A stretch of DNA of 64,000 nt. Source: Utricularia gibba. Its lineage: Eukaryota > Streptophyta > Magnoliopsida > Lamiales > Lentibulariaceae. A program made the translations under genes and the position numbers. Positions 47,755 to 58,441 of this stretch are shown here, piece after piece. Position 1 is the first letter of the stretch. The number at the start of each line of letters is the position of its first letter. The notes below the pieces were generated by a model. The model was given only the letters and a program-made list of their open reading frames with translations, made no database searches and was not told where the DNA came from. The stretch covers positions 1 to 64,000 of the forward strand of contig NEEC01000013.1 of NCBI GenBank assembly GCA_002189035.1. The letters run 5' to 3'.

Positions 47755-48646
47755 GCCATATGAATCATGTCCTCCATCTCAATGTAGTGATGAAGCTCCA
47801 CAATATTTACAATCTCCTTATTCATCTCATGAAGGAACCTTGCCATAGTTGCTTCCCTATCTTCATGAAGATTGGCTCTAATCATCAAGATCTCCATTTC
47901 CTGCCAATATTCCTCCACTGACCTGGAGCCCTTCTTGAGATTCTGCAAACGTTGATAAACATCTCTTTGGTAATGATTTGGAACAAATCGCCTCCTCATG
48001 ACTCTTTTCATCTCAGCCCAAGTATGAATTGGTTCTTCAGAGTCAATCCTTCTTTTAGCCACCAATTGATCCCACCAAATTACTGCATAATCACTGAATT
48101 CCATGAAAGCCAATCTGACTTTCTTTTCTTCAGAGAAGTTGTTGCAATCAAAAACATGTTCTACTCTTGTTTCCCATTGGAGATATGCATCTACATCATT
48201 CTTTCCTTGAAATTGAGGTATCTTCATCTTGATGTTGTTAACATCCTTTTCAATTTTTCCTTCATCTCTTCTACCTTCTTGATATCGAAATCTTCTTGTA
48301 TCCCATGTACAAAATCATTTTCAGCATGTTCGAGTTAGTCATCTTCTTCATCCTCATTCAGGATTGGATCTCTTCTTCCAACGGTCCTTTCACTTCCTTG
48401 ATCATTGAAATCATGTTCAGTATCAATGCGTTGAGGCATTTAAACACCTTGACCCCTTCTGGTAGCATAATTATTTCGTCCTTGGGCTCTTGCAACATTT
48501 TGTAGAGAGTTTTCGTATTCATCCAGCTTGACATTAATATTTTCTAGAATGCGATGCAATCTTGCAAATTCTTGTTGCATAGCTCTCAAAGTGAACCTCT
48601 CATCCGATGAGTCATCCTTTTCATGCTCACTTCTTGAATTTGACAT
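47755..48646 (-). pseudogene. gag: Gag of gypsy element 2, truncated
   Basis: Starts at the ATG complementary to 48644-48646 with [18 protein letters not shown], nearly the same as element 1. A stop after GRGQGV (near 48440) and a frame change near 48300 break it. The capsid part ([43 protein letters not shown]) is open from 48227 to MEDMIHMA at 47755. The zinc knuckle and protease are absent, lost at the LTR-X junction. Confidence 0.88.
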
Positions 48647-49453
48647 TCTAAACAGAAGACAAAAGAAACGAGCAACAAAAGAAAGAAAAGAGAATAAAGT
48701 GAAAGAACAAAGAAACACACACAAGGTTTACCAATCAATCCGCAAGCTTCAAGTCCTTGATGCACTCTATAACATCATCATGCTTGGCCTCATGGGGTCT
48801 CAAGAATTAATCACTTCCAGATTGGTATTGATTATGGTGTTATGATGGGGTTAGGTAAGGGTGGTAGTGTTAATTGTCTCTAGATAGAGACAAAGGGGGA
48901 TTGGTTGAATTATGTTGGTTGCTTGTTGCAATAGATAAATAGGAGGGATGGACAACAAGGTAAGAACAGATGAAAACAAAGGAATGAGCACTACACACGA
49001 AATATGTTGCTTGTGAAATTGTAGAAATACAGGAATGGGCAATCAACAAAGAGAATAGTCAAATGGAATGGTAGGGACAAGTAAATGACAGGGGAAGGGG
49101 ATTGAAGATAAGAAAAACAACAATAAAGTGGTTGCTTGGTGGAATGGGAAAAGTAGAGAGGTGGGTCACAAATAAACATATACAATAATGGATGATAGTG
49201 ATGGGTGAACGATGTTCACCTTCACACTCATTCTCTTCTTACACCCTTGAAGTTGATATTCAAGGTGTTCTTGCTATTCAATCGAAACTCAATTTCGAGC
49301 TCTTCTTGAATCAACTTCCTGTGCACCCTTTTTTTTTTGTGCCAAAGCCAAAAGTACGAAGACGAACGTGGATTGAATTTTCTTTTTCTCAATAAGCAAG
49401 AACAGAAGAACTAAAACAAGAACAGGATACTATTAAGGAGAAGGAACCCAAAG
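48647..49453 (-). other. Untranslated leader of gypsy element 2
   Basis: Non-coding; aligns in reverse with the leader of element 1. It contains the T-rich counterpart of the A tract (49329-49338), much shorter than in element 1. Confidence 0.75.
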
Positions 49454-49465
49454 CTCTGATACCAA
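49454..49465 (-). other. Primer-binding site of gypsy element 2
   Basis: The plus strand GCTCTGATACCA is the exact complement of TGGTATCAGAGC, two bases from the LTR end. Confidence 0.92.
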
Positions 49466-49467
49466 AT

Positions 49468-50047
49468 GATGTGACCCTCTAATCTAAAGAGATTAGCAAC
49501 CCACGAATAAGAGGTGATTTAGAAGCTTTTGAAAGAAAGGGAATTTAGGAGCCACACTTAAGAAGGAGAAGAAAATGGAAATGATAATCCTAGGACACCA
49601 CAAGCTCGAAGCTTAATAAGTCAAGAGTGTTCAAGCACTCAAAGAAGAGGAAAATCCTCACAAGATACATCAAAATGAACTAAAAGTCCTTCAAATAGTA
49701 CATGTCTAGAGTATTTATACTCTAGAATTGAGCTAGCACATTACAAAGCCCAAACTAAATAACAAGGAAAGGCCTAGCAAGTCCAAGAATACATGTGAAG
49801 CAAGAGGAGATGTTTTGGGCTCTAAGGTATATGTAGACTCCAATAATTGAACTCCTTTAATGGAAATACTTCAGGCCCAATGTTGATTCTAATAGTGTTG
49901 AGTAGAGCCTTAAGATTAGCTTCAACCATCTTGCTCTTACTTCTTGTAATTGGTCCCGGTGGAATGATCTTTGTCTCTAATGTGTTCACTTGCACATCAT
50001 CCTCATCGTCCCTTAAATACTCTTCATTAGCTTCTTGGGGCTCATCA
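49468..50047 (-). repeat. 5' LTR of gypsy element 2 (580 bp)
   Basis: The plus strand runs TGATGTGACCC ... GGGGCTCATCA, with both termini intact. It lacks 56 bp near 49542 relative to its partner. U5-end hairpin at 49480-49497, TATA palindrome at 49705-49726. Confidence 0.92.
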
Positions 50048-50564
50048 ATTGCTCAAGGTGTACCCACTTGGTATCATTTGATGATAAATGAATTGTGAAG
50101 TACTTGGTTAGAGGCCATCGAATGGACTTTATGGTGCTTTGGACTTGCACATTAGTGCTGGTCTAATCTCCACGCATCTCCATGTATTTAAACGGCAGCA
50201 ACAATAGGCCACCGGTCTCATTCTCCGGTTCATTCGTTAAGAAGTCCAAAACACCTCCACATATCGATAAAGTTAGCGAGATCTGTCCAGCAATGGATGA
50301 AAAAGAGGAGCTAGTGCGCATGGATGTGAACACCTTGAAGAGCATAGGAGTTCGACAATAGAGACCAGCCATGGGTAGAATGGTGTCTATGCTTGAAAGA
50401 AGACGACCACCCATTGTACTTTGTACGTTGCATCGCACCTGTTTGAAAGAGAGGATGGAAATGTGGCCACACTAGTAAAGGTGCACGAGCAACATGCTCT
50501 ATCAGATGATGGTCAAGGCATTAGGATACGGGACACACTCGCGTGTTGCGCACACATGACTTCA
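50048..50564 (+). repeat. Diverged satellite relative A, right part, and start of next unit
   Basis: It continues the unit broken at 43077: GTGTACCCACTTGGTATC, GTGAAGTACTTGGTTAGAG, GGTCTAATCTCCACGCATC, GTGCGCATGGATGTGAACA, AAGACGACCACCCATTG. At 50485 the next unit begins (ACGAGCAACATGCTC) and runs about 80 bp to GCGCACACATGACTTCA before gypsy element 3. Without the insertion, unit A is about 1.49 kb long. Confidence 0.88.
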
Positions 50565-51129
50565 TGATGAAATCATGGATGTTACTGATGATAACAATGA
50601 AGATAAAGGACAGAAGATCAATAACCCTCCATTGATTTCAATTGGGTCAATCACTAGATAAAGAGCACGAAAGAATCAAGAAGCGCTTAAGGGCTTATGG
50701 GCCAATCAACAAAGCTTTGAGATGTTTGTCATGGAATTTAACCTTTTTAAAGTAGACCAATTTGATTAGAGGAGCCCATTAGTCTCAAGTACATTATTAC
50801 TACTTTTCTATGAGGAGGCCCAATACTTCATCTATATAAGAAGTGTCTTACTCTTGTTTGGAACAACTTTGATAGTAATCACTTTTGAGAGCACTTCTCC
50901 TTCCTTGAGTTCTTGTAGAACTTAGACTTATCAAGCCTTGTTTGTGGTGTCTAGTGTGTGGTTTACCACTCCCAATTCCTTCTCTAATTCTGTGAGTGTG
51001 ATACCATTTTATAGTTTGGGTTGCAAGGATCTTTCAATCCTTGAGGGCCAACTTCTTTTTCGTGAGGGATTGCTTCTTTTCAACCAATATCTGGTTTGCC
51101 AATCACTTGTTGATTGGAGGGTCGTATCA
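50565..51129 (+). repeat. 5' LTR of gypsy element 3 (565 bp)
   Basis: TGATGAAATCATGG ... GAGGGTCGTATCA. The TATA box is TATATAA at 50833-50839, flanked by short arms ACTTC and GAAGT. The U5-end hairpin CCAATCA/TGATTGG is at 51099-51117. The left boundary is chosen by TG and by the end of satellite similarity. Confidence 0.82.
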
Positions 51130-51131
51130 GG

Positions 51132-51143
51132 TGGTATCAGAGC
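51132..51143 (+). other. Primer-binding site of gypsy element 3
   Basis: TGGTATCAGAGC, two bases after the LTR end. Confidence 0.92.
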
Positions 51144-51837
51144 GAATCTTTTTCTTCTCTATATCCTATCTATCTTGTTGTTGTTTCGTTCCAAAGAAAT
51201 GAAACAAAAAAAAACCCAGATCTATCTTGATTTGCTTAACTTATCTTTTGCTTCTCTCTTCCTCTGAAAAAAAAACAAAGGAGGGGTTCCTTATCTTTGT
51301 TTGTTCCATCCTATTCTTCTGGATTGGTGCAAAAAGAAAAAAAACGTGTTAAAGGGAGAAAGAAGGTTAGAAACTTGATTCCATTGAATTTTCTACTTCC
51401 TAGATAAAAGAAAAGTAAAAAAAGAAGATTAGCTACTTGAATCCATTGAATCTTCTAGTTACCAAACAAAAGAAAAGTCAATATTGTACAACTTTGTCTA
51501 TTGTCACACTTACATTCCATTTTAACTCTTTTCAATTGTCTACCAACCTCTTTTGTACTAATCACAACAAGTTACATTCTATCCTTCCATTCCTACTCTT
51601 ACTTAATCATAATTACTATTACCATCACCAAGTCCTATATTACTCATTTGCTTATTTGACTCATTACTCTAGCCACCCTTATCTCTTTGAACCACACTTA
51701 GATTGATCATTTAAGGTTTATTGAGTCTTAAAGTTCAAGAGGACTTGAGGTTTAGAAATTCTCTCCTTCTGTTACTTCTATCTTTCTTTCGTTGTTCTCT
51801 TTCCTTCGTTTTGTCTACACTTTTCTCTTGTAGTAGA
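51144..51837 (+). other. Untranslated leader of gypsy element 3
   Basis: AT-rich and non-coding, with A tracts near 51209 and 51267. A direct repeat of about 70 bp is visible: AAGAAAAGTAAAAAAAGAAG ... CATTGAATCTTCTAG (from 51407) repeats, imperfectly, the block from about 51340. Confidence 0.6.
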
Positions 51838-52678
51838 ATGTCGAGCTCTAATAACCCTGCAGAAGAATCAAATGTTATGGATGTTCGTTTTGTACTTAAT
51901 GCAATGCAAAGTGAGTTCAGGAGATTGCAAAGATGCATGGAACAAATCCACATCAAACTAGAGGACCATGATGAATCTCTCAAGAACATAAAAAAGCAAG
52001 AAGAGGACAGTGTCTCCCATGGAAGAACAAGAGTTCCAACACACCATAGCAGAAGGAATTCTCAACAAGAAAAAGATTCGGAATCTGAGGCTGAAGAGGC
52101 AAAGCATGGTGAACAAAGGAGAAACAATAACAACATCCATGATGAGTATGATTCATCTGGTGGTGATGATATAGAACGAAGATCTCAAAGAAATTGGAGG
52201 CCAAATTGTTATGCAAGATATGACGAAAGACCAAGGGGTAGATACGCACGTCAATATAAGGAATTTGATAACATCAAAATGCAAATCCCTCCTTTTCAAG
52301 GGAAAAATGATCCAAATGCCTACTTGGAGTGGGAGACTCGTGTGGAGCACGTGTTTGATAACTATTCTGAAGTCAAGAAGATCAAGCTTGTTGTTGTTGA
52401 GTTTACAGATTATGCCATAACTTGATGGGATAAAATAGTACTCAACAAAAGACAAAATGATGAAGAACCAATTCAAACTTTGGCTGAAATGAAGAGGATC
52501 ATGAGAAAAAGGTTCATTCCCAGCCACTACCAAAGATATCAACACCAAAACTTGCAGAAGCTCACACAAGGGAGCAAAACCGTGGAAGAATATTGGCAAG
52601 AAATGGAAGTGTTAATGATTCGAGCCAATATAACAGAGGATAGGGAAGGTACAATGGCAAGATTCCTCTATGGTTTCA
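51838..52678 (+). pseudogene. gag: Gag of gypsy element 3, nonsense-mutated and truncated
   Basis: ATG at 51838 gives MSSSNNPAEESN. An N-terminal coiled-coil-like stretch, a charged middle, then the capsid: [24 protein letters not shown] at 52423 replaces the first Trp of the family motif (AIxWWD reads AIT-stop-WD). The frame continues with [43 protein letters not shown], then breaks at 52678. Zinc knuckle and protease are missing. Confidence 0.88.
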
Positions 52679-54430
52679 ACATGCTCAATCAGACGATGAT
52701 CAAGGCATTAGGTTATAGGGGAAACTATCGTGTTGCGCACACGACTTTACCTATCGCTTACCCAAGTGATCTCTCTGTCTTCGTGTGTAGTCGAAGTAAA
52801 AGGTATCTAGAGGACATGTATTGGAGTGGCGAAAAGGATTTAGTATGCATGTTGCAAGGCGTGATCTACTTCCTAAGCAATACCAACACCTTAGGGTCAG
52901 GTTGTGCTTGCTTATGTAGCGAAATGAATGTTGGGTGTGAGAGCTGCGCGGGGTATCTGTAGACTCGTCCAAAGGAGAAGGATGGGAAGTCCAGTTGGAT
53001 GGATTATGAAGAACGTGACCCTCTTCTTTGCAAAGGGTAGTGCGAAAATGGTGTTTTCCATAAAGAGTGGATCCCGTGAGGGTCGAATTCCTAAGGAGAG
53101 GTTGTCGTTCGTTTCGCAGTCAATGTGGATTCGAAGGACAAGTGATCTGTGGTTGCGTTATAGTGTTGGGGTTAGGAGTCGTGGCCCTTTTCATCCATGA
53201 TCGATATGATCCTCGGCACTCTATTTCTCACTTCTCTGCAAATCATGTCAACACAAAGATGGCTTACTTGCTTTGCTATGTGTTTTGGTTTAGGAAGGTC
53301 TTCCCTAAACCGCATGGTTGACGGTGTTCTACCCCTAAACCTATGGTGGCATAGCGACTTTCGTGTTGAAAAATTCTCCAGATCTAGTTTGAAGTCATCT
53401 AGAGGCTGGATCCTGAATCCAACTTTGTTTGTGATTCAGTCAAGGTCGCGAGGTGGGTAGCTTGAGGATTGGACATGACCTCAAGTGTTTATAACGTACT
53501 ACAACCATGCCATGTTACAATGATCATGTGCACTTATGTTGTGTAGTAAGGCTATATTAGAAGATTGGTGGGACCTCATGTTATAGGAATTTGATTCAAT
53601 GATGGCACATTGTACATGGGTTTGGTTTTCGAGAAGACGAATGAGAAATGGAGCCCCATTATGAAGAGCATTGCGAATAAAGTCATCAACACGATAGCTA
53701 CTCTATAGAGTGAATTGACAATTGCAATTCCTATTGTTGCCATCATAGGTGGTTGGAGATTGGTTCAGTGGATGGAGGCTCATAGGACACATTCTAATGT
53801 CCATTGTCTGTTGGCTGAGTTTACAGAACGACATAACACCCTAAAACGAGTCACAATGGTGCACCATTATGCACAAGGAAGTGAACTCGTGACTCCTTTG
53901 AGTACGTCTCACCGTGTTAGCATGGATTTAACAAGAGGAAGCCACATGATAAACAAGGCAGTATGGGATCCTGTTGGTGTGTTTGCTCAAGTTATAACTC
54001 ACGGTGTACTCCCTTGGTATCGTTTGACAATACATAAATGCTGAAATACTTGGTTAGAGCCAATGGGATGGACTTTATGGTGCTTAGGACTAGTGCATCA
54101 GTGCTGGTGAAGTCTCCATGCATCCCCATGTATTAAAACGGCAGCATCAACACGACACCAGTCTAATTCTCCCATCCATGCATTAAGAAGTTCAAAACAC
54201 ATCCACATCACAATAAAAGTAGTGATGACTGTCGAGTAGGGGAGAAAAGGAAGGAGGTAGTGTTCATGGATTCGAACGTCTAGATGTCCATGAGACTTCC
54301 ATACTAGAGTCCAACATTCAACAGAATGATGTCCATGCTTGAAAGAAGATGACTACGCATTGTGCTTTATACGTTGGATCGCACATGTTTGAAAGAGGGG
54401 ATGGAACAGTGGCATCCCTACTAAAGTCAC
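52679..54430 (+). repeat. Diverged satellite relative B, longest unit seen (~1.75 kb)
   Basis: It begins ATGCTCAATCAGACGATG and proceeds through every block of the monomer (AGTATGCATGTTGCAAGGC at 52842, TCTTCTTTGCAAAG at 53021, TCCATGATCGATATGATCC at 53194, GTATGGGATCCTGTTGG at 53961, GTCTCCATGCATCC at 54110). It carries the ~125-bp segment missing from the array (about 52885-53005) and a further ~300-bp segment (about 53430-53740, including ATGATCATGTGCACTTATG) missing from both relative A and the array. It is the best stand-in for the ancestral unit. Confidence 0.85.
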
Positions 54431-54572
54431 ACGAGCAACATGGCCATTCAAACAATGGTGAAGGCATTCAACTACTAGGGAAACTAGTATGTTGTACACA
54501 CAACCTTTACCAAATTCTTTCCTAAGTGATCTTTCTATCTTCATGTGCACTCAGAGTAAGAGGCATGAAGAT
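54431..54572 (+). repeat. Diverged satellite relative C, left part
   Basis: The next unit starts ACGAGCAACATGGCC and runs to GAGTAAGAGGCATGAAGAT, where LTR-X is inserted. It continues at 56788. Confidence 0.8.
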
Positions 54573-56022
54573 TGTTGGTATATGTGTTCTAGAGACAATC
54601 AACTCATTGGCAAATCTTATCTTTTGATGTTTATATTGAATCGTGATCAAGTTTACATCTTTGATAAAATCCTCTACTTGATCTATGTGCTATAGAAATT
54701 ATGATGAGATCATAACGTGAGATTCTTCAAGCACTCATGATCAAGTTAAAAACTCCCTGGCTAGAGTGTTTGTGAAATGAGGATATCACAAATACGGATA
54801 AGCTGGCACACTTTGAGTTCCCTAAATTGTTTAGGCAATGGTTCTCACAATTGACGTAATGAGATTACTAGAACCTATGTGTGGGTGTCGATTAGAGAAT
54901 CGATTCACTAGATGACTCATCTTCGAGATGCTACTATGGGAAGCTAACCAAGTGTCAGTAGCAAGATCTCGAATATGGCAGCCGTGCAAGTAAGCTTAGA
55001 CTTGAGGTCAACAAAGTTATCTTGGTCTTAAGCTCACATTTTTGCTCATTACTAATGGGAGCCTAACCATGGCTTGCCTAGTATGGATGAGTAGGGATGT
55101 GACTCCTTAAGGTTGGAGATAGTTAATTGATCAATAAAGGATTCATCACTCATGTTAGCGATCAGATCATATCTCAAGTAATTGCATCAAAGCCTAACAG
55201 TAAGTCCTGGGCCCAAGATAATGACACTCGAATTGTTTGAGTAAGTCATTGAGTGTTAGTGCTTGAATGCAATTATAAGTTCGATACATCAGAAAGACAC
55301 ACACCCATGTTCTAGTATCGAATGAGATATAAGTATGATGAAAGCTGTTCATTGCGTGGTGGCTGGTCATGGAAAGGCTCAATGAGTTCACCTGATTATT
55401 CTTACATCTTGGGGATCATGATATGTTGCTAGACATCACTCATGATCGATAATGATGGATTTGATTAATTAAGAGTTAATTAATAAATCCATTATTACGG
55501 CCTTGATTGAAGATGCCTATAGGGTCACATACAATAGTGAAGTCACTCATCGATATAAAATAGAATGACACAATTAAATGAGATGTAATTGGTAAAGTGG
55601 ATAAATTAAATAGAGAGATATTTTGAGATTAATACTGATTAAAATCAAAATAAAAGATCTCATGTAGATATGATTTGAGATGTCACAAAATATCTATCAA
55701 AAAGATTTAGATCTTGAGATCTCCTCGAAGGTCTTCGTGCTCTCTGAGACTGATCCACAAGGAGGCGTTTTTCTCTACTAGCACCTGAGAAATTCGACCA
55801 GCATTCAAGAGCCTTGAGAAGGTTATCGACGGAGTGCTCCATGTGTGGATACCATAGAGGCCGTCTGCTATTGACGGTTCGTGAACAACGGAGTCATCTG
55901 AAAGGTAATTTAGAATCCCTTTGTATAATGTATACCGTATTCCAAGATCTGTGTTGGGGGTTTCGCAAAAATTTTAAAATTCCGCTGCTTTTTAGACATA
56001 CGATGTCTATGAGAAACCAACA
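54573..56022 (+). mobile_element. LTR-X copy with both termini (1450 bp)
   Basis: TGTTGGTATATGTG ... GAAACCAACA. It matches the solo LTR at 29435 along its length with scattered changes and a shortened AT-rich part near 55670. The inner hairpin AGACAT-ACG-ATGTCT is kept near 55994. It is followed directly by a second, partial copy. Confidence 0.9.
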
Positions 56023-56787
56023 CCATGTTCTGGTATCGAATGAGATATAAGTATGATGAAAATTGTTCATTGCATAGTGGTTGGTCATGGAAAGGCTCAA
56101 TCAGTTTACCTGATTATTCTTTAATCTTGGGGATCATGATATGTTTCTAAACATTACTAATGATCGATAATGATGGATTTGATTAATTAAGAGTTAATTA
56201 ATAAATCCATTATTATGGCCTTGATTGAAGAAGCCTATAGGGTCACACACAATAATGGAGTCACTCATCGATATAAATAGAATGACACAATTACATGAGA
56301 TGTAATTGGTAAAGTGGATAAAATAAATAGAGAGTTATTTTCAGATTAATATTAATTAAACTCAAAATAAAAGATCTGATATAGATAAGATTTGAAACAT
56401 ATATATATCTCCACAAGATAAGATCTTTACGGAGATTGGATTTGATATGTTACCAAATATCTATCAAAAGATTTAGATCGACAGATCTGCTTCTAACATC
56501 TTCGTGCCCTTTGAGAATGATCCACAAGAGGGCGATTTCATCTACTAGCACCTGAGAAGATCGACTAGCATTCTACAGCTTTGAGAAAGTTATCGACGGA
56601 GTGCTTCACGTGTGGATACCATAGCGGCCATCTACTATTGACGGTTGGTGAACAACGGAGTCCTCTAAAAGATATTTTCAGCATCTCTTAGTCTGACATA
56701 TGCCGTATTCCAAGATCTACGTTGGGAGTTTCTTGAAAATTTTTTAAATTCCGCTGCTTTTCTGACATGCGATGTCTAGAAGAAACC
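56023..56787 (+). mobile_element. Second, 5'-truncated LTR-X copy in tandem
   Basis: LTR-X similarity restarts in mid-LTR at CCATGTTCTGGTATCGAATG and goes to a decayed end (TCTAGAAGAAACC). Satellite relative C resumes at 56788. The pair looks like the two LTRs of one insertion that lost its internal part and half of an LTR. Confidence 0.82.
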
Positions 56788-57544
56788 GTATAGATGACTG
56801 GCATTGGAGTTGCGAAAAGGATGTGCTATGCATGTTGCAAGGCATAATCTACTTCATAAGCAATACCATCACCTTAGGGTACGCTTTTGCTTCCTCATAT
56901 AACGAAATGAATGTAGGGTGTGAGAGCTGCGAGCAGTATCTATAGACTCATCCAAAAAAGAAGGATTTGAAGTCTAGCTGAATGGATTATGAGGAGCATT
57001 ACTCTCTTCTATGCAAAGGCCAATGCAAAAATGGTGTTTTCCATTAGAAGTGGATGCCATGAGGGTTGAATTCCTAAGGAGAGCTGCCTATTCGTTCCGT
57101 GGTCAATGGGGATTCGAAGGACAAGTGGTCCATGGTTGAGTTATGGGGTTGGAGTTACGATTTGTGGCCCTTTGGATCCACGATCGATATGTGCTTCAGA
57201 ACTCTATGACTCACTTCTTGGCGAATCATGTCAACACAAAGATAGCTTAAAACGGCATCATCAACATGACACTAGTCTAATTCTCCTATCCATGCGTAAA
57301 GATATTCAAAACACCTTCACATTACGATAAAACTAGCAATACATGTTCAATAGTGGAGAAAAGGTAGAAGGTAGTGCGCATGGATGTCAACGCCTCGAAG
57401 ACAATGGGAGTTCAATATTGGAGACCAGCAACCGACAGAATGGTGTCTATGTCTTCAAGAAGACAATCACGCATTGTGCTTTATATGGTTGATCGCACAT
57501 GTTTAAAAGAGAGAATGGAACAGTTACATCCCTACTACGGTCGC
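56788..57544 (+). repeat. Diverged satellite relative C, right part with internal deletion
   Basis: It resumes at GATGACTGGCATTGGAGTTGCG and follows the monomer to ACACAAAGATAGCTT (57248), then jumps to AAAACGGCATCATCAAC, missing about 850 bp present in relative B. It ends where ACGGGCAACATGCTC (57545) starts the next unit. Confidence 0.82.
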
Positions 57545-58441
57545 ACGGGCAACATGCTCAATCAGATGATGGTGAAGGCATTAGGTTTCTAGGGAAACCA
57601 GCATGTTGCACACACGCCTTTACCTATTGCTTACCCAAGTGATCTCTCTATCTTCGTGTGCAGTCAGAGTAAAAGGCATGTAGAGGAGGGGCATTGGAGT
57701 CGCGAAAAGGATGTGGTATGCATGTTGAAAGGTGTAATCTACTTCGTAAGCAATACCAACACCTTAGGGTCAGCTTGTGCTTTCTCATATAACGAAATGA
57801 ATGTTGGGCATGCGACGTTCACGTGGTATTTGTAGACTCATCTGAAAAAGAAGGATGAGAAGTCCAACTAGATGGATTATGAGGAACATTACCCTCTTCT
57901 TTTCAAAGGGTAGTGCGAAAATGGTGTTCTCCATCATCAGTGGGTGCCAAGAGGGTCGAATTCCTAATGACAGGTGCCCATTCATTCCGTGGTCAATGTG
58001 GATTCGATGGACAAGCGGTCTGTGGTCAAGTTATGGGGTTGGGGTTAGGATTGGTGGCCCTTTCAATGCACAATTGATATGTTCTTCAGCACTCTAAGGC
58101 TCACTTCTCGACGAATCATGTCAACACAAAGATGCCTTATGTGTGTTATAGTGTATTTGAGTTTACGAAGGTCTCTCATGAACAGCATGGTTGACAGTGT
58201 TTTACCCCAAAACCCTATGGTGGCATGGCCACTTTCGTTTTGAAACAATCTCTATATAAGGGTGGGAGTGATCTAGAGGTTGGATCCCGCATCCAACGTC
58301 GTTGATGATTTAGTCAAGCTTGTGAGGCGGGTGGATTTGGGATTTGACATGACCGTGAGTGTGTAAAATATCCTACAAGCATGCCATGTTATACTGATCA
58401 TGTGCACTTATTTTTTCTAGTAGGCTATGTTAGAAGATTGG
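57545..58441 (+). repeat. Diverged satellite relative D, truncated on the right
   Basis: It runs from ATGCTCAATCAGATGATGG through AAAGGCATGTAGAGG, CCTCTTCTTTTCAAAGGG and CACAATTGATATGTTC, into the same long segment as relative B (ATGCCATGTTATACTGATC, CATGTGCACTTA), and stops at TTAGAAGATTGGG. There is no trace of the rest of the unit. Confidence 0.82.

Larger units (their letters stand above)
43078..50047 (-). mobile_element. Gypsy element 2: older copy of the element 1 family
   Basis: This is a complete outline on the minus strand: 5' LTR 49468-50047, primer site, leader, gag, pol, polypurine tract, 3' LTR 43078-43713. Flanks are GTTGC (43073-43077) and ATTGC (50048-50052), a 5-bp duplication with one mismatch. 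It interrupts satellite relative A. Its two LTRs differ at roughly 35 places plus a 56-bp deletion, so it is several times older than element 1. A 3'-truncated LTR-X (46596-47754) replaces the gag end and protease. Many stops and frameshifts make it inactive. Confidence 0.92.
50565..52678 (+). mobile_element. Gypsy element 3: 5' LTR, leader and gag only
   Basis: A 565-bp LTR, primer site, leader and gag on the plus strand are related to but clearly distinct from elements 1 and 2. It is cut within gag at 52678, where satellite-like sequence resumes. There is no pol or 3' LTR, so it is a 5' fragment. Confidence 0.88.
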
